From positions 8,162,815 through 8,226,814 of the forward strand of contig JAGGNK010007448.1 in assembly GCA_017590115.1 (NCBI GenBank): a stretch of 64,000 nucleotides of DNA, written 5' to 3'. Each line of letters begins with the position of its first letter. Within the stretch, counting starts at the first letter, position 1. The notes beneath the pieces were generated by a model. That model saw nothing but the letters and a program-made list of their open reading frames with translations, did no database searches and was not told where the DNA came from. The stretch is from Montifringilla adamsi. Its lineage: Eukaryota; Chordata; Aves; Passeriformes; Passeridae. Positions 51,583 to 64,000 of this stretch are shown one piece after another. Position numbers and translations under genes: made by a program.

Positions 51583-53189
51583 GTAGGTCTGATTTCCAAA
51601 CTGCTACAGGAGCTGTGGCCAGGGAATTGCGGGGATGGGCACGGCACTGTGGCCCTGGCTGCCATCAGGGGAGCCCAGCTGTGGGATCCTTCCTGCCCAA
51701 AGCACAGCCAGATCCAGGCTGTGGCCTCACATCCTCAGCCCTGCATCTTGTTTCAGGGTAAAAGCACAAATCCCTGTGTTCCCACACCCAGCCCGGTGCC
51801 CGAAATAGGGCGGTGCAGGGTGATTCCATCAGGGGGTGATTCCATGCAGGGAGACACCCGAGCTCTGGGTGAGCTCTGGGAGAGGTGGGTTCCCCTCTGT
51901 GGCCAGGCAGCTTCTCCATGCCATGCCCAGCACCCGTTTCTTGTAAAAAAAAACATGAATTGGGGTTCTCTTTGCATTCCTGCAGCACGTGGCAAACCAC
52001 AGTGGGCACTCACCAAACCCCACCTCCCCTGGGGGTGGCTGCAGAAAGGAGTTCATCAATCAAACATTGAAAAAATACCCCAAAAATACAATTATTAGAC
52101 CTGTCCTGAGGCTGGCAACCTGCACATCTCCAGGATTTTGTCCAATTTTGGGTGTTGGCAGCAGAGGCAGCACCTTCTGATGGGTTTTGTGTGGTGTCCT
52201 GGTGCTGGGCAGAGGGGGAGAGGAGCTGCAGCCTCTGGAGTGCAGCTGGCACTGGGAGCAGTGGCCAAACCCTCAGGAAGTTGCTTGAGGATGAATGAAA
52301 TTGCAAAAAAAAATGTTCTGAGCAATACTGGAATCTTAAATTTCAGCAGTGCTGTGGGTTAATAGATATAAAAAATCAAACAGGAAAGATTTCTGGTGGA
52401 ATTTGGGGACTTTCTGATCAGCCACCCAGCTGATTCCCACCCTCATTTGCAGGCAGCTGGCTGGTATTTTAAAGCAGATTTTTTTTTAATGCTAAATACT
52501 GAAATACCATGATTATCTCATAAAAAGCTGGGAAGATGGTTCTTAAAACTTTTCACCAACTCCACCTCCTCCGCTCCCCATCTCCAGTTACCGCAGGACC
52601 CTAAATTTAGCTCTGCAGTCTGGATGGAAAGACTTGAGCATGAGTTTCTTTTATTTAATTATTTCTTTATTTCAGTTATTATTGTATTCCCCCTTCCACC
52701 GTTCTGATGAGTTCAACCCTCCCCATTGCCTGCCAGGGAACTTTAAATGAAATAAAATTAAAACATTCCCCACGTGCAAAGCACAGGAGGGAAAAATCCT
52801 TGTGGCTTAAATAGGAGGGGATGGATGGGAAGGAGGCTGAGGAGGAATTCCTGATCCTGTTCAGCCCCAAAAAGCTTCAGGACACAGGCAGATGTCACAG
52901 CCCTGGGTGCTGGGAGCTTGGCCACTGTAATTTGAGCAGCACCAGGGATTTTGGGTGTTCTAACACGCTTCATTAACGGGTAGGTGCATGCATATTAATG
53001 TCTACTCATTAGCTGCTGGAGCAAAGCATCTGCAACAAAATGCTGCATTCTGAGCCTTTAAATGAGCAAAAAGCAAAAAAAAAAAAAAAAAGTAAAAAAA
53101 AGAAAAAAAATTCATTTCTGCAAAATTCATCTGATAATGAATTTTATTTTTCTGTTCCGTGCTTGAAACCAGTGAGGAATTTTTGTCTA
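51583..53189 (+). other. OLFM1: Intron between M2 and the Y/Z branch
   Basis: Unique intron DNA, becoming AT-rich and repeat-free from about 52.95 kb towards exon Y. An A-rich run lies at 53074-53110. TGCATG occurs at 52985. No exon seen. Confidence 0.8.
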
Positions 53190-53392
53190 ATTTGCTGCCA
53201 AAGCAGCATTTGAAAGAACAGCCACAGCATTTTGTTCCTGCTAATGCCAGCATTAAACTGTGAGTGCTTTGGAGCTCTTGTGTTGGTTTTTTTCTCTCTA
53301 GTGCCGTAAGAGTATTTGTCTATGAATGGCTATCTATATAAGGCAGGTTAGTGAGCTAGATCCTCAACAGTATTTCATTTTCTTGCTTACAG
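53190..53392 (+). promoter_or_regulatory. OLFM1: Likely splicing-control region upstream of exon Y
   Basis: AT-rich and repeat-free immediately before the Y acceptor. It contains a second, stronger-looking pyrimidine tract (TTTTTTTCTCTCTAG, AG at 53300-53301) 91 bp upstream of the real acceptor and several CTAAT/CTAAC-like branch candidates. A TGCATG lies further upstream at 52985. The regulatory role is inferred. Confidence 0.35.
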
Positions 53393-53398
53393 GGCTAA
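53393..53398 (+). CDS. OLFM1: OLFM1 exon Y: one-codon alternative last exon (Gly-stop)
   Basis: After the acceptor TTTTCTTGCTTACAG the sequence reads GGC TAA. Joined in phase 0 to exon M2 this gives a C-terminus RQFK-G and a stop. It matches the known short pancortins (Y part, a single glycine) and predicts BMY of 153 aa and AMY of 125 aa, which lack the olfactomedin domain. The coding part is too short for any ORF-based search. It was recognised from the splice phase, the pyrimidine-rich acceptor and the AATAAA at 53744. The short forms are secreted noelin N-terminal/coiled-coil fragments able to mix with long subunits. Family knowledge supports the one-residue Y part, and the match here is direct. 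Confidence 0.93.
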   Translation, partial: G

Positions 53399-53770
53399 CT
53401 AAAAAGCAAGTTTTTTCAATGCTGCAGTGACTGAAGAAGCAGTTCACTCCCATGTAACCATGAAAAGAGGGCCACAGAGCATTTTGCACCATGCATTGAT
53501 TTTTTTGATTATTTTCCAAATTAGCACCATATCTCACTAAGGAACCTTGAACCACACAACTGAGATCTTCCTTTGCATGCAATTGTAGATGCATTTCATG
53601 AATAGTTTGAAACCCTTGTCAATGCATATATATCTTATTTTCTTTTATTTTTTGGAAAGAAAAAAAAGAAAAAAAAAACAACAACTCTTTGTGTATGTGA
53701 TCTGAAGCATGTAACCCTAAGATGTTGCATTCTAAAAATGACAAATAAAGGCCTTTCCCAAATATTTTGG
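53399..53770 (+). other. OLFM1: 3' UTR of the OLFM1 Y isoforms (approximate end)
   Basis: AT-rich sequence following the Y stop codon, running to just past the AATAAA at 53744-53749. It contains a TGCATG motif (the RBFOX-type element) at 53574 and lacks the CR1 and minisatellite material seen in the surrounding introns, as expected for a functional UTR. The end at about 53770 is inferred from the signal position and a GT-rich stretch just beyond it. The true cleavage site is not known. Confidence 0.75.
53744..53749 (+). terminator. OLFM1: Poly(A) signal AATAAA of the Y isoforms
   Basis: A canonical AATAAA hexamer 345 bp after the Y stop codon. It is followed at about 53766-53777 by a GT-rich element (TTTGGTGTTCTG) at a suitable distance for cleavage-stimulation factor binding. 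It lies about 215 bp upstream of the Z1 acceptor, so its use would remove the entire olfactomedin part. Confidence 0.85.
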
Positions 53771-53939
53771 TGTTCTGCAGCCTGTTTAATATGTTCTTGC
53801 CAAGACATCATTCGGACCAAAAAATAATAATTGAGCTAATTTTAATGCTAATAATTGTGGGATATGTGAACATTTCGCTCCCATAGGAAGCACCCAGGTC
53901 AAGGCAGAGTGTTGCAGATTTTTGCACGCATAGCACTGA

Positions 53940-54296
<357 letters not shown>

Positions 54297-57055
54297 TGAG
54301 CTCCACACAGCCAGGGGCGATCCTGCCAAGAGTGATGCCACCAGGAACATTCCTCCTGGGAGTAGTCCTGCCCAGGATTACTGGCAGGGGCAATGCTGCT
54401 CGTGGTGTGAGCGCTTCAGGATCCTCCTCTCCTCTCCCCGAAAAGGGAGCGGGCGTGTGGGCGGCGCTTGCATAAGTGGCAGCTCACACTTATGCAAAGC
54501 CAACATTTGCACCCCTTTTGCTTCTGCATCCCTGGACCTGGTCCGTCAGCAAAGGGCTCTGCTCGTGGTGGGGGGTGTGGGGCTGTGCCTCGGTTTCCCT
54601 CGGTTTCCTTTCTTTGTTTTGCATCTTGCCAATCCCCCCGGAGCAGAGCATGAGGAGCTGGGGCGCGGTGTGGTCCTGCCGCTGCGCGGGATGGGAATCC
54701 TCCCTCTCCCGTTCCCCGAGGGAGCAGGAAGCCATTTCCACCAGGCTGCTGCTAAACCACCAGGGACTCATCTCTGACCTCATCCAGAGGGTTTGAATTG
54801 ACTGAAACTCCTGGGGCTGTTGTGGGGAGGCTCGGCTGCCCCCAAACCCAACGCGTGACCCCAAACACAGGGGGAAGGAGAAGGGCACTGCCTTCCACAG
54901 CTGCAAGGACTCTCTGCACCATTTGTTGGGCCAGCTCTGACTTGATTTAATTTCTCCTTCCATTATTGACTTTCTTGCCACGCCATTTAGATAATCCAAA
55001 CACATTAACTGCTCTGCAGTCTATTTTGGTAGCACATACGAAATTACACTCTCAGGTAACTTCACGGAAGATCAGATCTCTTCTGAGCACTTGATATCCT
55101 TGGCAAGGTAACGCTTTGTTTCTCTCTTGGCTCTGCTGATGGGGTTGCTTTTGCTTGTTTCTAGATGCCTCCACACTGTGAGCAGCCACCTCCCCTCCAT
55201 TCCCTCTGCATTTCCATCCTCTGGTTCCTTGGACATCCCTTGCAGGCTCCATCTCACCCAGAGAGTAAAATTCCCATTTCAGTGTGGATTTCCAGAGTAT
55301 TTGAACAAGTCAGGCACTGGGGTACCCCTGGGACAGGTAAAACCCCCCTGGCCAAGAGAGATCAGAGTTTGATTTCTCATTAATTAATGAGTGCTGGTGC
55401 CCCAGGTTTGGTTTGAGAGCAGGACAGGCTGGGGCTTTCTGCCCCTGCTGTTTTCCCTCCCCTCAGCCCGTGATGGTCACAGGGAGGGCAGCAGGGCTGG
55501 GCAAGGAGGGAAATTCTGACCTGGCCCTCAACTTCTTGAACTTCCCCCTGAAAGCCTAATGGGGACAGGAATGGGCTGGAGTAACTTGGTCCCTAATTCC
55601 TGGAGCTTTATCAGGTGGGCAGAATAGGAAGAAGGTGGGAAGATAAGGAAGGATGAACAGGTAAGAAGGAAAGATAAGAAAGGAGAACAGGCCCAGGAGG
55701 GTGGGGTGGACCAAGGGCACACAGAGACCTCCTGGCAGCCCCACATCCCCTGCAAATGGATCCTCTCATCCCTCCCCTGCTGAAGGCAGAGGAGAAGGTG
55801 CCCAAGGAGGGGTCCCCCTGCTGCACCCAGAGCCTTCAGCCCATCTCTTGAAGATGAGGAGGAGCTGTTGGTCACAGGGAGAGGGAGCAGCAGCAGGAGC
55901 AGGGATTTGAGATTTCAAACTTGGGACAGTTCTTTAAACAAAGCCATCCTGGCCCCCACAGCTCTCTCCAACCAGGGAAGCTGGGACAATCCTCCCACAG
56001 ACCCTGGGCAGGTTTTTAAGGATTCACTCCCAAACCATTCAGGGCTCCAAAAAATTAGGATTTGCTCTTGGACCATTAACCCTTCCTGCTCATCCCATCC
56101 CTTCACGCTCAGGTCCAGCTGGGACCAGCAGCCCAGGTAAGAAGGAGGCAGGCAGGGATGCTGAGCTCTTTGCAGGTCACCTTGTCTAGGAACTTCTGGG
56201 TGTTTTTTAAAATCTTTTTGAGTCTTTACCTGGGCTTTTTGCCTTCTTCCTGCCCTTGCTCTCTCTCTGGGGTCAGGGCAGCTCTTTTGCAGCAGCCCTG
56301 GGCGCTCACAGAGATGGATTCTGTGCCTCCCAAAGGCTCATCCCAGAGGATTTGCTGCTCGCTCTGGGAAGCTGATTTATTTGGTCACTTAAAAGAAACA
56401 GCACGGATTGAATTTCCAATGCTGTTTATCTCTCTGGTGTGTAAACCACTGGAAATGGTTGCTAATTGAGTTAAATTCAGATAACAGCCTTACAAACGCT
56501 TTGCTGCCACACGATGAGGCCCTGATTGCTGAGGATTTCACTTGGCTGCAGGTTTTCTGCTCAGTTGGGCTCGCTGATGTCTCAAGGAGAAGGTTTTAGC
56601 TGGGAGAAAGGTTTTTCTGCTGCTCCCCTGGAGTGTGTGTGCCCCAAACGGGGTCAGGGAGCTGCTGCAACAAGCACAGCCAAGGGGAGGAATGTGCCAC
56701 ATTCCCACCCAGCTCACCTCTCCCAGGGAGCTCTGAGCCTTGGCAGTGCCTTTTCCTTAGCCAAGGTCCTGTTTTGCATTTTGGGTTTCCTAAGCATTAT
56801 TGATGGATCAATAGTGAAAACAATTCCTGACCCTGGCATGTGTGTGGAGGGGGAAAAAAAAAAATCAATAATGGCAGCTTCAATCTGTGTTTCTGTTTAC
56901 ACTCCTAAAGATCCCTATTTATACAGGGATTTTAGCCTTTCCATTAATGTTCCTAAGAGGAAGTGCAGGGCTTGGCAATCCTTGGATCTAGGGGGAATTG
57001 AACTCAGGCAGGACGAGATTTCCTTGGGGAAAATCCTGGTGCAGGGATGGGCATG

Positions 57056-57297
57056 GAGCCATCCCTGATGGTTTTGGGATGGGGATGGGGATGGAGTCCC
57101 ATCCCTGATGGTTTTGGAAGGGGATGGGGATGGAGTCCCATCCCTGATGGTTTTGGGATGGGATGGAACCATCCCTGATGGTTTTGGGATGGGATGGAGC
57201 CATCCCTGATGGTTTTGGGATGGGGATGGAGTCCCATCCCTCATGGTTTTGGGATGGGGATGGAGCCCCATCCCTGATAATTTTGGGATGGGGTGTT
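57056..57297 (+). repeat. Minisatellite of 30-40 bp (CATCCCTGATGGTTTTGGGA), 7 copies
   Basis: Seven copies of CATCCCTGATGGTTTTGGGATGGG with variable GGATGG spacers, in the Z1-Z2 intron. Confidence 0.88.
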
Positions 57298-58734
57298 CCT
57301 AACCAGGCAACAGAGGCAAGACCCAGGAAGAGCTGAGCTGCTACAGGGCCATCCCTGCCCTGGAGGGCTGGGATTGGGATTGGGATTGGGATGGGTATCA
57401 GTCCTTGGCTTCCTGGGAAGCTGGAGCAGGGCAGGATCCCGGCTGTGGCAGCAGAACCACGGAGCCCAGCAGGAGCTGGTGCCTGTGCGTTGGTGGAGGA
57501 GCTGCTGGGAGCTGCCAGGCAGGACTTGTGGGCAGGAGCCAGAGCTGGAGAGGAGGTGGTGGCACCCTGGGAGGAGGGGAGAGCCGGTGCCACCCGCTCC
57601 TGCTGGAAAATTCCTCGTGCAGCTGAAGGAAGGGGCTGTGTGGGGATGCATTCCATGGCAGGGTGCAGAGGGACACTTGGGAAAGGCTGATTGTGGCCAG
57701 GAGAAAGGAGCTGAATAGCTCTGGGCGAAGAGGAGTGAAAGCAGCTCCTCTGTGAGGCTCTAAAACCTGCTCCTCTCAGGTTTCCCCTGTCCTGGCCTCC
57801 TGGGTGAGCAGCAGGATGTGCTTTTTCTGTCCCTGAGTGACCTGGAATTCCCATAGAATCCCATCTGACAGGAGGGGGGGCTTGCAAAAAGCTCAGCTGC
57901 TGACACTCTCAGTGTGCTGTGGATCTCCTCAGGTGGGTGAGGATCACAGGGGCTGGAGCTGTCCATGCCTGGGTGGCAAACCCAGCAAAGCTAACTCAGG
58001 ATCTTCAAAATCCATGTTAAATTCTCCCCAGCAGCCTGGGATGGGTTTACAGCAGGAGAGAGAAGAACCCTCCTGCACTGCTGAGGAGCTGGGCTGTGTG
58101 TGCCTCTAGCTAAACGTGTAGGAGATGTTGCAAACAACACTGGTTTACCCTTATCAGCTGCTGCTGCTTTTTTTTTAACTGTTTTTGTTGTTGTTTTTTG
58201 TTTGTTTGGTTGGTTTTTTTGGTTTTTTTTAATCAATGAGGTTTTATAGCACGCTCCTCTCCAGGGAAATGGGAGGAAGAGATAAAGTGACAGCAATGTA
58301 GGGCTGTGATAATGGAAGGCAGATCTGGGATTAGGGGAAGGCTGGACCCCTGCAAGACATTAAAATTTGTTATTTTAACCCATTGCATCTCTTTGCTCTC
58401 CCTCTGAGCTGAGAGGTTTGGGGTGCAGCAGGCAGGAGGGCAAATTCCTGTGCCTTGTGTCTCAGCACAGCTCTGCTTTTTGGGGGCACCTCTCTTGATC
58501 TGCCTGGGTCTGGAGGCTGTGGGGGCACTGATGGTGCCCTTGGTCGTGTCCTGCTGGTGCACATCAGGAATTTCTTCCTCTGTTTTGTGCCCTGGGCTAA
58601 GGGGATCCCTTTGGCCACAGCTCCGAGCTGAGGCAGGTGGATGTGTCTGATCAGGAATTACAATGCAGGTGAGAACAGGCCAAGGAGAGAGGCAGCTGAG
58701 AGGGATTGCAGAGTCCTGGGAGTGCTCAGGGTGT

Positions 58735-58860
58735 AAAATCTATGATTCTATGAAGGTCAGGTTGGACAGCAACCTGATCTGGTTGAAGACATCCCTGCTC
58801 ATTGCAGGGGGCTGAACGACCTTTAATGGTGCCTAATAACAAACCATCCTATGATTTTAC
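58735..58860 (+). mobile_element. CR1 LINE 3' terminal fragment
   Basis: Contains GGTCAGGTTGGACAGCAACC and TGATCTGGTTGAAGACATCC, then GGCTGAACGACCTTTAATGG and AACAAACCATCCTATGATTT, the CR1 3' terminus. TCTATGATTCTATGA occurs at its 5' border. It lies in the Z1-Z2 intron. Confidence 0.88.
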
Positions 58861-59461
58861 TTGGTAATTTGGAGCAGGATGACCTTGTCCTGAGCTGGCA
58901 GAGCTCTCCCTGTGTTCCAGCAGCACCTGCAGGGGCTCCCACCTGCAGCCCAGCCCTGGGTCCTGCTGAGCAGGAACTGCAGTGCAGCTCCAGCACAGCA
59001 CCCAGAGCAGCTTCTCCACCCCAGCACTGCCACCTTCCCCTTCCCCAGCCTGCCAGAGGCTCCCACATCAAAAGGAGAACTCGGGAAACTCCTGAACTTC
59101 AGGAGCTGGCTGTACCTCACTGCCTCTGCCCTGGATGTGGCTGGGTTTTAAATGAGCCCTCCCTGCCCAACAGGACATCCCCCACCAGCCCAGTCCCTCC
59201 CGAGGCATCTTCATCTCCTCCCCTGTCACTCCTCACTGCACTCAGGTTAAATTTTGGTGAGGCAGGGAACCAGAGTGGCAGCTCTGCTGAAACTTGGGGA
59301 TATTGTTGGGAAAAGGAACTGGGATGTTTCTGCACCTTCTGTGCAGAGGCTGCAGCATTCCAGATCCATGGGCAGCCCCAGAGAGGTGCTGGGACAGAGC
59401 CAGGGCTGGGAAATGAGCTGGAGCAGAGGTGCTGCTGCTTCCCCTCATATTTAGGGCTTGA

Positions 59462-60298
<837 letters not shown>

Positions 60299-62348
60299 TG
60301 ACAGCATCACCCCTGTGGCTGAGGACAGTGAATATTCATCACTGTGCCCTGGGAAACCGGGGGAATGTCCTCATCCATCCCACAGGGCTCTGCTGGCAGC
60401 AGGAAGGGCTGAGCATCCCCCCGGGAGGGAGGATGAGGAGAAGTTGAGCAACCCCTGCACTGCTCCCTTCCCTGGGCAGGTGGAACTCATTGATGAGGGT
60501 CCATGGGCTCAGAATTGTCACCACGAGGTCTGTGTGGCAAAAAAAAAAGCAAGTTTTGGGTTTCTAATCTGTGTTTGGCAGCCAGGAGGGAGCTGGGGCT
60601 GAGCAGAGGGACCCGTGGTCCTGGTCCCTGCTGCTCTTCTGCTGCCAGCCCCTCTGATAATGTCATCTCCTGCACTGGCCCTCCATCCTCCACCTTCATT
60701 GCTGTGAGGAATTAACTGACTGCAGCCAGAGAGAGAGAGATTTGTTTTGCTTTGTTTTGGTCAAAAAAAAAAAAAAAACCATTCAGACCATTCAATTTTG
60801 ATCCCAAGGAGGTAGGAGGCCAATAACTGGCTGAAAATCAATCCCAGCTCCCCATGACTGATGGAATGGAAAATATCTCGAGTGTTTGCTGAGGATTTGC
60901 AGGCAGCAAAACAAAACAAAAAGCAGAAAGCTTGGCTGCCTGTAATTCCCTCCTGCATGCAGCATCCTTCAAAGGATAAAGGCACCAGCAAGGGCTGGAT
61001 CAGGGCACCTATTTTAGGATCTGTGCCCTGGCATCAGCTCTGTAGCTGAGAGAGGACAAGGGATGCTCTGGAGAAGTCACCCCTGGGTGGTTTCTTTGAA
61101 GGTGACTCGAGTTGTCAGGCTTTTTCCCTCCAGCAGCCAACTGGTTGGCACTGGTTCCCCAATTCAACACCTCCATATTTTACAGTTATTAAGCAAAATT
61201 TCACCTCCAGCCCAAATAAAACCCTGCTTAGAGGTGAGATGGAAGGTTTTACCCACATCACGTCCCGTTTTGCTCAAGAGAGGGGACAGATTTGTCCTCT
61301 TCAGGCTGTGCTTGCTGCTTCCCTTGGCACTAAGACTATTTTCAGGCAAAGTTGGTGGTTCAGATGCTAAAGATCTTCCGTGTCTTCAGAGAGTTTTGTC
61401 TCAAACCTCTATTTTTTGGTATTTTTTTAGCCATGCCTTTTTCTGCAGCCTATTTTTGTTGTACAATGCAAACTGGAGCTGGAGCTTCCCAGGCCTCTCT
61501 GTGTATTTAATATATAAAACCTGCTGGGAATTTTATTAGGAACACACCATTAAGTGAACTCCATTGGCTGCTCAGCAGAGTGGGAAAGTGAGGATGGGCA
61601 GAGCTGGGCAGTTTATCATCCCCAGCTCCAGTCCCCGAGCCCCAGGAGGGGTTTGGTGCTCCTGTGATCATTTGTCCATGTCAGGAAACCACAGAACTCA
61701 ACTGAGGGAGATTTGTGAGTGCTGTGGGAGCAGCAGGTGGGTGCTGAGAGCTGGGCTTGCTGTGTGTGGGCAGCAGGAGGTTGCTCAGAGCCAGCTGCTG
61801 TGATGGGACATCGTTCATCCATCAATCCCTGCTTTTCCAGAGCTTGGAGTGCTCTTGGGTCCTGCAGTCCCTGCATGGTGACACAGGGCTCTGCTGGGCT
61901 TTGAAAACCGAGCACAACACATTTGCATGTTGAATTTTTAATACCAGATAATGAAATGGGAGCAGCAAGAGAGAGTCATGTTTTGGACATCCCCTATAAT
62001 TTCCCAAACTGGTTCAGCTGAAGCTGAAGTTTCATTTCCAGCTCTGGCTGTTCTCTGGTGCTTTTGCAGCCACACCCAAGCCCAGCAAGGTTTGGGGCTG
62101 AGGGTCAGAGCATCCATTCCACACCTGTGCAGCCTTTCCAGGGAGGCAATGACAGAAGGCTGAAATTCCCTCCAAAGTTTTTGGAGACCCCAGTTGACTT
62201 CCCAAAGGCAGCAGCCAAATGTTGGGCTGCCCTTCTCAAAGACTGATGATCACACCCCAGACACAGAGCTGTCAGATTTTGCAAGGGGTTTGCAGAAGAA
62301 ATCTGCACTACATCACCCAAACCTGCAGCCTTAAAGGCTTCCCTCTTG

Positions 62349-62418
62349 CTAAATTTACCTTTTCTCCTTCCTAAATTTACTTTTTCTCCTTCCTAAATTT
62401 ACCTTTTCTCCTTCCTAA
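62349..62418 (+). repeat. 22-bp tandem repeat, 3 copies
   Basis: Three copies of a 22-bp unit reading CTAAATTTACCTTTTCTCC plus TTC (62349, 62371, 62393), in the Z2-Z3 intron. Confidence 0.88.
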
Positions 62419-62589
62419 ATGGCTCTTACAAAAAGCAGCTCTCATTTTCAGGCAGCAACTGCATCCAGAATGTCAGTGGCTGGCTGGATATTTCTTGTGG
62501 ATATTAACTGCACAGCTTGGTCATTTGCCTCAGAATTGGTTTCATATAACAAAAGCTTTTTTTTTTTTTTTTTTAAGGAGTCTAGACAG

Positions 62590-62840
62590 TGTCCCCAGTG
62601 AACTGGCACTTAAATGATGATCTAAAATCTCTCCCCAATCTACCCAGAGCAAGATTTAGATGTCTTTGTCTCTTATATTTCAGCAGCCTCACTTTAAGCT
62701 TTTGATGCAGCAGTGTATGATTTTTAAACCAATATGGACTTTTTGCCTGAATTTGCCTGACAATGAGTGATTGCATCCCTCGCTCCCGCATTCCAAATTA
62801 ATGGAGTTGTGCACAGCAGCTGCTGTAATTTACTGAGTGC
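62590..62840. promoter_or_regulatory. Candidate intronic conserved element (Z2-Z3 intron)
   Basis: Repeat-free AT-rich sequence with CACTTAAATGATGATC, TTTAAACCAATATGG, AATGAGTGATTGCATCC and CCAAATTAATGGAG. Judged by composition. Confidence 0.25.
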
Positions 62841-63069
62841 TACCGCGGGAAGCAAAAGCAGCAGCAGCACAGAAAATGCTGGGTTTAGCCAGGGAAAAGC
62901 TGCTAATTGCCCTCGGGAAGAGAGGGAGGTGCCAGCCACCAGAATTCCCAGGGGAGCACTTAAGCCAAGGAGATACCAGGTTATCCCCCAGGGAAAGCTT
63001 TGCCGTAGGGTTGATTTTGTGGCTGATTTGGGGTCCAGAAATTGGGGTTATTTCTGGATGTAGGTGACA

Positions 63070-63942
<873 letters not shown>

Positions 63943-63978
63943 CCCGGCCTTGGTTAGAAACTGGGTTTAAGGGGGAAG

Positions 63979-63988
63979 AATAAATAAA
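63979..63988 (+). terminator. OLFM1: Possible poly(A) signal of the Z isoforms (AATAAATAAA)
   Basis: Two overlapping AATAAA hexamers, the first starting 37 bp after the Z stop codon. The window ends 12 bp later, so the downstream GT-rich element cannot be checked. Mammalian Z-form transcripts have a much longer 3' UTR, so this may be a proximal site or fortuitous AT-rich sequence. Confidence 0.45.
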
Positions 63989-64000
63989 TTAATTAAAGTG

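Overview
This is vertebrate nuclear DNA, almost certainly from a bird. The coding sequence is spread over several GT-AG exons. The interspersed repeats are diverged CR1 LINE tails with the usual avian consensus phrases. The window is also loaded with minisatellites and homopolymer runs, as is common on GC-rich avian microchromosomes. No bacterial, plasmid, phage or retroviral structure was seen.

The only protein-coding gene I can support is OLFM1 (noelin-1 / pancortin), on the + strand from about 32.4 kb to the end of the window. All of its known alternative parts are present. Exon A (32459-32524) and exon B (43078-43227) are alternative first coding exons. Two common M exons lie at 45745-45894 and 51427-51582. 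The alternative last exon Y starts at 53393 and adds only one glycine codon before a stop. The Z part lies at 53964-54183, 60183-60289 and 63268-63942 and encodes the rest of the coiled coil and the olfactomedin beta-propeller. Every junction has a GT donor and an AG acceptor and the phases agree. The predicted products are BMZ 485 aa, AMZ 457 aa, BMY 153 aa and AMY 125 aa. BMZ ends in the family's SDEL.

Layout: 1-32 kb is intergenic or 5' flanking DNA with CR1 fragments, many tandem repeats, several AT-rich stretches that look like conserved noncoding DNA, and one possible noncoding exon at 11790-11970. The A promoter lies around 31.8-32.46 kb. The 10.5 kb between exons A and B holds several minisatellites. 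A 600-bp pyrimidine tract and a strong CTCF-like motif precede the CpG-rich B promoter (42.7-43.1 kb). Introns B-M1 and M1-M2 carry further repeats. The Y exon and its poly(A) signal lie only about 200 bp upstream of the first Z exon, so cleavage at Y and splicing to Z should compete. The window ends 58 bp after the Z stop codon, just past an AATAAATAAA signal.

I found no undescribed protein system. The observations most worth a second look are the one-codon Y exon and its closeness to Z1, the uORF pair in the B leader, the duplicated pyrimidine tract at the B promoter, two 16-bp minisatellites sharing a GGGTGTC core, a 72-bp minisatellite whose every unit starts with a splice-donor-like sequence, and the sharp GC3 contrast between exons Z1 and Z3.
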